Origin: Caulobacter sp. FWC26 | GTDB taxonomy: Bacteria; Pseudomonadota; Alphaproteobacteria; Caulobacterales; Caulobacteraceae | Reading direction: 5' to 3' | Assembly (NCBI RefSeq): GCF_002742645.2 | Contig: NZ_CP033875.1 | Span: 682,001-746,000, forward strand | DNA length: 64,000 bases | In this document: in pieces, positions 52,235 to 58,634 of the stretch | How the letters are laid out: each line of letters opens with the position of its first letter | Position numbering within the stretch: the stretch's first letter is position 1 | Position numbers and translations under genes: made by a program | Notes under the pieces: model-generated | The model's database searches: none | What the model was told of the DNA's origin: nothing | The model's input: the letters and a program-made list of their open reading frames with translations, nothing else

Positions 52235-52488
52235 GGGCGAGCGAAGACGTTGGTCTGGTCAACCTCACCGTCTGGCCATGCGCAAATGTAAAAGTCGTCG
52301 GGTTCGCTGTCCGCATCGAAGCCGTCGTCTTCGCAGGCGGCTTCCTGGTCGAAGCTGTCTTCAAGATCGGAATCGCCGTCCAGGGCGTCGAGCGCAGCGA
52401 TAGCGGCCTCGATCGACGCTTCCAGGCGACGCCGGAGTGACTGTTGATTTGGGCGCGCGACAGGGCGTGCTATGGCAAGCGAAGCCAT
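52222..52488 (-). CDS. Small acidic element protein
   Basis: 88 residues. A basic N-terminus with a helix (LRRRLEASIEAAIAALDALDGD) is followed by a very acidic tail (SDLEDSFDQEAACEDDGFDADSEPDD). Short proteins with this 'LDALDGDxDLED' pattern recur in alphaproteobacterial prophages, but no function is known to me. Acidic DNA-mimic roles are possible but unsupported. It overlaps the following small gene by 13 nt. Confidence 0.65.
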   Translation of the reverse strand: MASLAIARPVARPNQQSLRRRLEASIEAAIAALDALDGDSDLEDSFDQEAACEDDGFDADSEPDDFYICAWPDGEVDQTNVFARPWGA

Positions 52489-52564
52489 GGCCTGATCTCC
52501 TCGAAAGATCGGTTTCGGTTAGGGCTGCGCGGTCGTTGGTAGCTTCCGCGTAGCCCGCCTTTTG

Positions 52565-52602
52565 TGCTATCATAAACCCTATGACGTCAAGCCGTGATAG
52601 CA
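52565..52602. promoter_or_regulatory. Inverted repeat flanking the RHH gene start
   Basis: TGCTATCA (52565-52572) and its complement TGATAGCA (52595-52602) bracket the ATG at 52581. Likely autoregulatory operator for the RHH protein. Confidence 0.5.
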
Positions 52603-52775
52603 AAAACCTCGGGGGCCGCCCGGCTACGGGCAAAGGTACGCCGGTGATGGTTCGGCTGCAGCCCGATCAACTAGCGGCGCTTGATGCATGGATCGCACGC
52701 GAATCCGATTCGCTTTCACGCCCCGCCGCTATCCGCGCGATCCTCGACCAAGTGTTCAGCCAAACTCGACCATAG
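52581..52775 (+). CDS. Ribbon-helix-helix (CopG-like) regulator
   Basis: 64 residues: GRPATGKGTPVMVRLQPDQL then AALDAWIARE, SLSRPAAIRAILDQV. The strand TPVMVRLQ and the two helices match the RHH fold of CopG/Arc-type DNA-binding proteins. It is the only plus-strand gene of the element and ends 20 nt inside the 3' end of the terminase gene on the other strand. An inverted repeat flanks its start. It is probably a repressor acting on its own and perhaps the divergent small genes. Confidence 0.8.
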   Translation: MTSSRDSKNLGGRPATGKGTPVMVRLQPDQLAALDAWIARESDSLSRPAAIRAILDQVFSQTRP

Positions 52776-54405
52776 GCGACCAAGCCTCTTCTTCAGGGTG
52801 CATCTGCATTGCGTTGAGCGCCATCGCGAGCGCAACGGCGCCGTCGATCCGGCCGGTTGAGCGGCTCTTGTCCAACTTGGCGTTTCCGGCCGGATCGCGG
52901 ATCGCGACGGCGTTGCTGACACACCAGGTCAGGACGGGGTGTCCGCCGTGGCGAAGCCGGCGCTCAGCAACCGCCAGCTCGAAAGCATCCACCGCCGGCC
53001 CCATATCGCGAAAGCCCTGTCCATGGGGGATAAGCGGCACGTCGTCGACGCCCTCATCGATTAGCGCGAGCTTGAATTGCTCAATACGCCAACGGTCATA
53101 GGCGAGCGCCTGGACGCGATAGCGAGAACGGATCTCAGCGAAAGCGGCGGCGATGAACCGGGGATCCGTCGCGGCGCCGGGCGTCGTCTGCAGCAGGTCC
53201 TGGTCGCGCCACAGCACATAGGGCACGCGATCCTGTTCGGCGCGATCGGCCAGGTTGGCGGATGGAAGCCAGAACGTCGGCAGCACGTCGATTCCGCCGG
53301 CTTCGTCCGGGAACACCAGGACCAGGGCGGTCAGATCCCGCGTCGCGGCAAGGTCAAGAGCCGCCCAACAGGCGCGCCCCTCTAGGGCTTCGTAGTCGAT
53401 CCGACCGGCGCAGGCTCTCCACTCGCTCACGGGCAAGAAGCGCGTTTCGGCCGCGACGCGCTGGTTGAGGATCAGATTTCGAAAGGCCGCTTCCTTGGAT
53501 GGGATTCGGCGCGCTTGAGCCGCCTGGCGCTGCACATCCTCCAACGACCGAAAGTCGCCAAGCGCCGGGTTCGAAGCCCGCCAAGCCTCCTCGGACCAAG
53601 GGTCCATGGTCTCAGGCGTCGCGAACAGCGTGAGGTGAAACGAAGCGTCCTCAAGGTCGCCGTCGAGCACGCGCTGGCCGTAGTCGATTAGCTCCGACAT
53701 GGGCGCGAGGTCGCTGGCCGCCTGAGTGCTGATCACCAGCATCAGAGGTTCGGCCCGAGCGCCCATGGCGGTATCCAGGGCGTCGAACAGATCGCGGCTG
53801 GTGGCCTGCCCAAGCTCGTCATAGACGACGAAGGAGGGCGAAAGCCCATGCTTGCCGGCGACGTCCGCGGACAGCGCGCAGTAGATCGAACCCGTCTCCA
53901 TGTCCTCGATCTCTTTCGAGTGCCGGCGGACGCTGAGACGGGCCGCAAGCCAAGGCACCTGCGCGATGATGGCGGTCATCTCGTTGTACAGGATCGCGGC
54001 TTGGGGCCGGTCATTCGCAGCAGAATAGACCTGGCCTCGGGGCTCCGCTTCCGGTCCAGCGAGGTGGCAGAGGGCAAGGCCGGCGGCGAGACCGGACTTC
54101 CCGTTCTTGCGAGCCATGGACAGCACGGCGGTGCGGACCTGGCGCGCGCCGTCTTCGGTCTCGCTGTAGACCGCTTCGAGGAACTCACGCTGCCAATGGC
54201 GAACGGAAAAGCGCTGTCCGGCGAGTGAGCCTGACGTGATCGGCAGGGTTTCCAGAAAGGCGATCACGCGCTCAACCCGCGACAGGCCTGCAGCGTCCCA
54301 AGGGTGCGGCGTGGTCGGCGCTACTGCAGCGGCGAACAGGCTCGGATGTTCGTCGTTGCTGGCGACCAGCCTCACCGGCTTTGCTCCAGGTCCGCGCAAC
54401 CCCAT
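52756..54405 (-). CDS. Terminase large subunit
   Basis: 549 residues. The N-terminal ATPase has a Walker A-like SMARKNGKSGLAAGLAL near residue 95 and Walker B with catalytic Glu, FVVYDELGQA near residue 185. The C-terminal nuclease has the RNase H-type acidic positions in AALDLAATRDLTAL, LAYDRWRIEQ, and GRIDGAVALAMAL. It cuts and pumps DNA into heads. The ATG at 54405 has GGAG 8 nt upstream, and MGLRGPGAKP is a usual start for this family. No small terminase gene was recognised nearby. Confidence 0.95.
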   Translation of the reverse strand: MGLRGPGAKPVRLVASNDEHPSLFAAAVAPTTPHPWDAAGLSRVERVIAFLETLPITSGSLAGQRFSVRHWQREFLEAVYSETEDGARQVRTAVLSMARKNGKSGLAAGLALCHLAGPEAEPRGQVYSAANDRPQAAILYNEMTAIIAQVPWLAARLSVRRHSKEIEDMETGSIYCALSADVAGKHGLSPSFVVYDELGQATSRDLFDALDTAMGARAEPLMLVISTQAASDLAPMSELIDYGQRVLDGDLEDASFHLTLFATPETMDPWSEEAWRASNPALGDFRSLEDVQRQAAQARRIPSKEAAFRNLILNQRVAAETRFLPVSEWRACAGRIDYEALEGRACWAALDLAATRDLTALVLVFPDEAGGIDVLPTFWLPSANLADRAEQDRVPYVLWRDQDLLQTTPGAATDPRFIAAAFAEIRSRYRVQALAYDRWRIEQFKLALIDEGVDDVPLIPHGQGFRDMGPAVDAFELAVAERRLRHGGHPVLTWCVSNAVAIRDPAGNAKLDKSRSTGRIDGAVALAMALNAMQMHPEEEAWSPMVEFG

Positions 54406-54469
54406 CAGACGCTCCAATCTCGAACTAACTGTGTCCTTCCTTCCCTGGGCGGTCCTGACGCGTCAGCTT

Positions 54470-55219
54470 CTAGTCCTTCGAGGGGGTATCGGCCTCGTAC
54501 CTGCGCCACCAATTCGCGACAGCTGCGACGTGCTTGGCTCTCTCAGCAGGCGGACGGCGAGGATCGGCGTTGATCCGAGCAACGCAGACATCAGCAGAGA
54601 CCGGCAGCAGCACGGTGCACGCGTCGAGATCCCAAGTGATCCGCGTGCGCTCGTCGACAGTCGCAGCGCCGGCGATGATCCAGGCATGGCGAAGATCATG
54701 CTGGCGTCGCAGTCGATCGAGTACAGCGTCGCGTGCATGGAGGGCGAAGGGCAGCAGCTCCACCGGCGCTTGGTAGAGATCTTCTCCACTCAGCGCAGAC
54801 ATGACGACATCCAGGTCAAGAACGAGATCACCGGTCTTGCGCTGAGACTGGACATAGGTCGACTTGCCCGACCCGGGAGGGCCACAGACGAGCGTGACGC
54901 GATGGTCTGCGAGATCGCGGAACGGGTGGGCGGCGTCGAGGGGCAGACCATCTGGACCGCACCCCTTGAACGCGACGCCCTTTCCGCCCTTACGGTCAAG
55001 CGCGGCAGTCTTGACCGAGTGGCAGGGGACGCACATCGAGCGTAGCCCGGTCAACGGCGGGAAAGGCTGGCCGCCGCTGGCGATGCTGACGATGTGGTCG
55101 ACAGCGGTAGCGGGACGTTGCACGCCGCGCCATTGGCAGGGCTCGCACAACGGATCGGCCGACAGCTTGGCAGCGCGCAGGCGCTGCCAATTGGCCGTGC
55201 TGTAGGGCCAGACCGCCAT
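54470..55219 (-). CDS. HNH endonuclease fused to a P-loop kinase-like domain
   Basis: 249 residues. The first about 85 residues are an HNH nuclease: CEPCQ, AVDHIVSIASGG, and MCVPCHSVKTAA, with two Cys pairs for zinc; the central Asn is replaced (TGLRSMC where NLRSLC is usual). Residues about 105-249 are a P-loop domain with VTLVCGPPGSGKSTY, DLDVVMSAL, and a late Arg-rich segment, like small nucleic-acid kinases (AAA_33 type). HNH proteins next to terminase genes are needed for cos-type packaging in several phages. The attached kinase is unusual. It overlaps the initiator-like gene by 1 nt. Confidence 0.85.
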   Translation of the reverse strand: MAVWPYSTANWQRLRAAKLSADPLCEPCQWRGVQRPATAVDHIVSIASGGQPFPPLTGLRSMCVPCHSVKTAALDRKGGKGVAFKGCGPDGLPLDAAHPFRDLADHRVTLVCGPPGSGKSTYVQSQRKTGDLVLDLDVVMSALSGEDLYQAPVELLPFALHARDAVLDRLRRQHDLRHAWIIAGAATVDERTRITWDLDACTVLLPVSADVCVARINADPRRPPAERAKHVAAVANWWRRYEADTPSKD

Positions 55220-56256
55220 TACGCGGCCCTCACGTCAGCAGCCGAGATGAGGCGCGCGTGTTCCTCAGCGTCGGCAATCACCCGGACGCTCATCGCCTGC
55301 AGCACCCGCCCTGCCCGTTCTCGGAGCGCGCGGGCGGCCGTCTCGCCACGGCAGACCACAACGCGGTCGACCGCCCGCCATGCTGCGGGATCGAGGTAGC
55401 TGACGGTCGCAGGATCGCCCATGGCGCGGCAGGCGGCGGCGCGAATCTCGGCATCGGCAAAGGCAGCGACGAATTCAGTTCGCGGCTGATTGCAGTTGGC
55501 CGCCTTGTGGCCCTGCCAGCAGGCTTCGCGAAGCCAGTGGTAGGGGGTCTTGGTGCGGTCGGGAGTTTGACCCGCCCGCTTGCGAGCATACGCAGCAGCA
55601 GCGGCGATCAGCGCCTGTGGCGTTGCCTGGCGACCATCAACGATCCCCTCGAATGCCAAGCGAGCGCGCAGCATCCCGGACGGGGTGGCGTGGTTCAACG
55701 GATATGCCGCCTCGAACGCCTTCCAGTGAACCTCAATGGCGGACTCAGGCGACAGCCGCTGCGGCTCGGGTTGCTCCTTATCAGAGGCTTGGGGGGTATA
55801 GGGGGGTTTAAGGTTTATCTCTTGGTATGGGGGGGTCCTAGTGTCCGGTTTTTCAGACACCAGTGTCCGGTTTTCCGCTGTGTCGCTGGACACCAGCGCC
55901 CGGTTTTCCGCCTCATCGCTGGACACCTGTGTCCGGTTTTCGGCGTCGTTGGAAGCGCCCGAGAACACCGCTTCGTAGAAGTTGGCGTGACCCCGGCCGC
56001 GAGAAATTGTGGCCTTGAGGTAGCCGCTCGCGACGAGTGAAGCGAGCGCACGGCGAACGGTACGCACATCAACCCCGATGAGCGCAGCGATGCTATCCTG
56101 AGAGCGCCAGGCGCCGCGCCGTTCGGAATGAAGGTCGTGCATCAGCTGACAGGCGATCAAGCGGGTGACAGGCGAAAGGCTTTGATCGCGGATGGCCGCT
56201 TCCTGCCAAGCGAGCTTGCTGCGCATGTAGTCGTGCAGTTCGAGGACGGCGCTCAT
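55219..56256 (-). CDS. Replication-initiator-like HTH protein carrying iterons
   Basis: 345 residues. The N-terminal winged helix (SPVTRLIACQLMHDL; RSQDSIAALIGVDVRTVRRALASLVASGYLKA) resembles phage replication initiators. Residues 105-139 are a repetitive linker (AENRTQVSSD, AENRALVSSD, AENRTLVSEK) whose DNA forms phased iterons. The C-terminal half has HWKAFEAAYP and the RTKTPYHWLREACWQ motif common in phage initiator/primase-adaptor proteins. It is the first gene after attR in the leftward array. Initiation of element replication from the internal iterons, in the manner of lambda O, is inferred. Confidence 0.75.
   Translation of the reverse strand: MSAVLELHDYMRSKLAWQEAAIRDQSLSPVTRLIACQLMHDLHSERRGAWRSQDSIAALIGVDVRTVRRALASLVASGYLKATISRGRGHANFYEAVFSGASNDAENRTQVSSDEAENRALVSSDTAENRTLVSEKPDTRTPPYQEINLKPPYTPQASDKEQPEPQRLSPESAIEVHWKAFEAAYPLNHATPSGMLRARLAFEGIVDGRQATPQALIAAAAAYARKRAGQTPDRTKTPYHWLREACWQGHKAANCNQPRTEFVAAFADAEIRAAACRAMGDPATVSYLDPAAWRAVDRVVVCRGETAARALRERAGRVLQAMSVRVIADAEEHARLISAADVRAA
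55841..55944. repeat. Phased iterons inside the initiator-like gene; candidate origin
   Basis: Four copies of (G/T)(T/C)GTCCGGTTTTC-type repeats at 55841, 55863, 55896 and 55929 (third copy GCGCCCGGTTTTC). Spacings are 22, 33 and 33 bp, multiples of about one helical turn, so they lie on one DNA face. GGACAC half-palindromes precede copies 2 and 4. A less GC-rich stretch (55806-55826) adjoins. Confidence 0.6.
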
Positions 56257-56362
56257 GATTGCACCCCCTGGACGGCGGAAGCGCGGCGCGCGCTTGCGAG
56301 GCTGACCGCTTGCGGGTAAGCTTTGCCCGCTTGGGTTTTCGTCTTCCCTTGCAAGGAATTGA

Positions 56363-56396
56363 CCCCGTTCGAGGTGCCAGCCTCGGCGGGGTTTTT
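56363..56396 (+). terminator. Terminator-like hairpin near the right end of the element
   Basis: CCCCG and GAGG pair with CCTC and CGGGG across a small internal loop, followed by TTTTTCTTT on the plus strand. No plus-strand gene precedes it. It may insulate the element from flanking transcription. The 262 nt 56257-56518 hold this hairpin, two arm-type repeats and attR. Confidence 0.5.
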
Positions 56397-56408
56397 CTTT
56401 GCCTTGCG

Positions 56409-56467
56409 GTTAGACGTCCGTCCGAGATTGTCTTTAGAAATCAGCAGGCGCTCAGGACGGGTTAGAC
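56409..56467. repeat. Right integrase arm-type repeats (GTTAGAC, direct pair)
   Basis: GTTAGAC at 56409-56415 and 56461-56467, 35 and 87 nt before the attR core, matching the pair beside attL. Confidence 0.5.
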
Positions 56468-56502
56468 GGTCGAAGCGCTTGATTTTTCGGGGGTCAAGGA
56501 CA

Positions 56503-56518
56503 CCCTCCCGGGCCGCCA
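56503..56518. repeat. Right attachment site (attR core)
   Basis: Exact second copy of the tRNA-Arg 3' end, CCCTCCCGGGCCGCCA. Upstream similarity continues loosely (CGGGGGT in both) but is not exact. Confidence 0.9.
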
Positions 56519-56568
56519 GCGGAAATGAAATCGCCGATCCGACCGGGCGGAATAGCCGCCAGGGCTGA

Positions 56569-57240
56569 TCAGTCGGGCGGCGGCGGCAAGCTCTCGGCGC
56601 TGAAATGATCGAAGCCGGGTTTCACGACGAGGCAGGGCGCGGACAGGACGGTCAGGTCGTGGGTCCAGCCGGTCCGCAGCAGCGCCGCGCCCAGCAGGCT
56701 GAAGACCTCGGGCTCGTCGATGGCCGAGCGGTAGGGGCGGTCGCCGCCCAGCAGGGCGCGGGCCTCGCGGGCCGCGATCAGGGCGTCGTCGGCGTGGTCA
56801 ACGCCCTTCGCCGAGGCGGTGACGAAGGCCTCGAAGGCCAGCAGGTCGCCGGGCCGTTGCGGCGGATGGCTGACGTCGACCGAGGCGGTGGCGTCGGGAA
56901 GGCCGCGCCGCAGCCCGGCCAGGGTGTAGGTGACGACCGCCAGGGCGGCGGTGGTGACGGCGGCGCCGGCCCCGGCGCTCCAGGGCCGCGAGCCCTCGCC
57001 CCGGCGGCCGCTCAGGATCCGCATGGCCTCGGACGGGGTCGGGATGAACAGCGGGGCCTCGAAGCCGATGGCGAGGGGATGGGCCGCGCCCAGCGCCGTC
57101 ATCGCCTGGACGAAGGCGTCCAGATCCTTGCCCAGGCGCGGCGGCTCACCTTGCGACAGCACCGCCCAGCCCAGCTTGCCGCTCTTGGGCGAGCCGACAT
57201 CGACCACGCCGATGGCGATGTCGGGGCGTCCGAAGGTCAC
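56569..57240 (-). CDS. RNase H/RuvC-fold-like protein in the hsd operon (DUF429-like)
   Basis: 223 residues. Acidic positions resemble an RNase H/RuvC nuclease: Asp14 in IGVVDVGSPKSGKLGWAVL, Glu61 in AIGFEAPLF, and Asp148/Asp151/Asp152 in VDHADDALIAAREA. It overlaps the hsdS stop by 4 nt and is the last gene of the restriction-modification operon. Proteins with this outline are predicted nucleases, but no activity is known to me. It could aid restriction, immunity or DNA handling, or be a passenger. The family call rests on motif spacing alone. Confidence 0.65.
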   Translation of the reverse strand: MTFGRPDIAIGVVDVGSPKSGKLGWAVLSQGEPPRLGKDLDAFVQAMTALGAAHPLAIGFEAPLFIPTPSEAMRILSGRRGEGSRPWSAGAGAAVTTAALAVVTYTLAGLRRGLPDATASVDVSHPPQRPGDLLAFEAFVTASAKGVDHADDALIAAREARALLGGDRPYRSAIDEPEVFSLLGAALLRTGWTHDLTVLSAPCLVVKPGFDHFSAESLPPPPD

Positions 57241-58634
57241 GCCAGGGCGGGCCTGCGGCCCCGCTTGGCCTTGGGCGCGGCGGCGCGTTCGGCGCGGATG
57301 CGGTCGAGCAGCACGCTGGCGGGCTCGTCGGCGGGGTCCTGCGGGACCAGTTCGCCCCGGAAGGCCTTGGCGAGGACCGCTTGATCGAGACGGTCGAGCA
57401 GGCGGCGGGCGGCGGCGGCTTCGGCGGTCAGTCGGTCGATCTCCGCGAAAGCGCGGTCGATGCGGCGGACTATCTCGGCTTGCTCGTGCAACGATGCCAC
57501 GGGGAGGCGAATGCTTCCGAGGACCTCCAAGTTGATGTTCTTCTGCGCCGTTGCCGGCGCGAACTGTTCCAGGTCAGCCTTTGCCGTCCTGATGAAGTAC
57601 TCAACATAGTCGGGCAGGCAACGCGCTGCGTCGGCGTTAAAGCCAACAACGCTATCTGGAAAGCAGGCCTCAATTCCCAGGATGGCGGTTTCGGCGATGT
57701 TAGCCGCGATGGTGATACATACGGTCCCGATGGGCCACAGTTTGCTCTGCTCCAATCCGAAGGCGCTGTACGTCTTGGAATAGGAGGTCAGGTAGCGGTC
57801 GGCGGCGCGGACCTCTCCAGTCTGTACAAACGGGAACGGGCCGTCGAACAGCCGAGCATCATCGCGAGGGCGGTGGCGCGACTTGCCGCGATCCATGTCT
57901 CCGAGCTGTGGCAGGCGCAGCCAGCGCCACGTCTCGGGAACCGCATATGGAGGCGCGAAGTCAGGGGCTGCGCCGCCTAGTCGATACTTCGGGCGGATGT
58001 CGTTTTCGCTACGCGGCGATATGGGCTCAAGAGCGGGCTGCGCTGCCCGCCAATCCGCCGTCAGCTCCCCGCTGAACGCCCTCGACAGCACCGCCTGCTT
58101 GTAGCGGGCGGCGAGGGCGGGGATGCGGTCGAGGTCGGCGCGGGCGCGGGCCGTGCGGGCGGTCAGGGCGTCGAGCTTCGCCACGATCCGCCGTTGCTCG
58201 GCGAGGGGGGGTAATGGCACATCGATCTCGGCCAATCGGTCCTTCGAGATCACCCCCTGTGCGCTCCCGGTGGCCCCATGTCGCAGCGAAAGCACGAGCG
58301 GCTTGAGCAGTGCATAGAGGTAGTGCTGCTCTAACCCGGGGTTCGGCCTTATGGCCGCAACGCTGCGTCCAATCGCGCAATCGGCTCCTAAATTGAGCTT
58401 TCCGCAGGTAGCGCCGACGACACAAATCAAGACGTCCGTCGAGCACGCCATTTTCAGAGGCTTCGTCGTCCATTCACGAATGGCGGGCCGCTCAGCGCCA
58501 AACTCGCCTGCCTTAACAAATGGGGTGCCCACTCCATCGAAGTTACATGCTGCTCCAGGAGGAGCCTGCCCCATCACGAAATCGGCAACTTCTCCGAGGG
58601 TTGTGGCCGCCCAGTCCGCCGGCAGCTCGCTCAC
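57237..58634 (-). CDS. hsdS: Type I restriction-modification specificity subunit
   Basis: 465 residues with two target-recognition domains. The first starts with LPADWAATTLGEVADFVMG and ends in VPLPPLAEQRRIVAKLDALTART, and the second starts with VPETWRWLRLPQLGD and ends in RLPVASLHEQAEIVRRIDRAFAEID. The matching 'PPLAEQxxIVxxLD' helices are the conserved spacers that set the distance between the two half-sites. It directs the methylase and nuclease to a bipartite sequence that cannot be predicted here. It overlaps hsdM by 4 nt. Confidence 0.93.
   Translation of the reverse strand: MSELPADWAATTLGEVADFVMGQAPPGAACNFDGVGTPFVKAGEFGAERPAIREWTTKPLKMACSTDVLICVVGATCGKLNLGADCAIGRSVAAIRPNPGLEQHYLYALLKPLVLSLRHGATGSAQGVISKDRLAEIDVPLPPLAEQRRIVAKLDALTARTARARADLDRIPALAARYKQAVLSRAFSGELTADWRAAQPALEPISPRSENDIRPKYRLGGAAPDFAPPYAVPETWRWLRLPQLGDMDRGKSRHRPRDDARLFDGPFPFVQTGEVRAADRYLTSYSKTYSAFGLEQSKLWPIGTVCITIAANIAETAILGIEACFPDSVVGFNADAARCLPDYVEYFIRTAKADLEQFAPATAQKNINLEVLGSIRLPVASLHEQAEIVRRIDRAFAEIDRLTAEAAAARRLLDRLDQAVLAKAFRGELVPQDPADEPASVLLDRIRAERAAAPKAKRGRRPALA

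Larger units (their letters stand above)
46524..56518. mobile_element. Integrated capsid-forming satellite-like element
   Basis: About 9.98 kb from one 16-bp repeat copy to the other, in tRNA-Arg(CCU). Minus-strand genes in order of transcription: initiator-like protein, HNH-kinase fusion, large terminase, two small proteins, MerR-like regulator, major capsid protein, prohead protease, portal, head-tail connector, small protein, integrase. One plus-strand RHH regulator lies between. There are head and packaging functions but no tail, baseplate, holin, lysin or recognisable small terminase. This matches published capsid-forming phage-inducible islands, which build their own heads and borrow helper tails, and differs from gene transfer agents, which lack an integrase. 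Mobility today is not shown. Confidence 0.85.

Noticed and set aside
55841..55944. Possible small CRISPR array
   Set aside because: The repeats are within an ORF, encode a regular protein repeat, have no unique spacers of CRISPR length and no cas genes nearby.
46524..56518. Gene transfer agent cluster
   Set aside because: Alphaproteobacterial agents share HK97-type head genes but are not flanked by att repeats, have no integrase or initiator, and carry tail genes.
46524..56518. Complete or recently functional autonomous prophage
   Set aside because: No tail, baseplate, holin or endolysin gene fits in the 10 kb; all space is accounted for.
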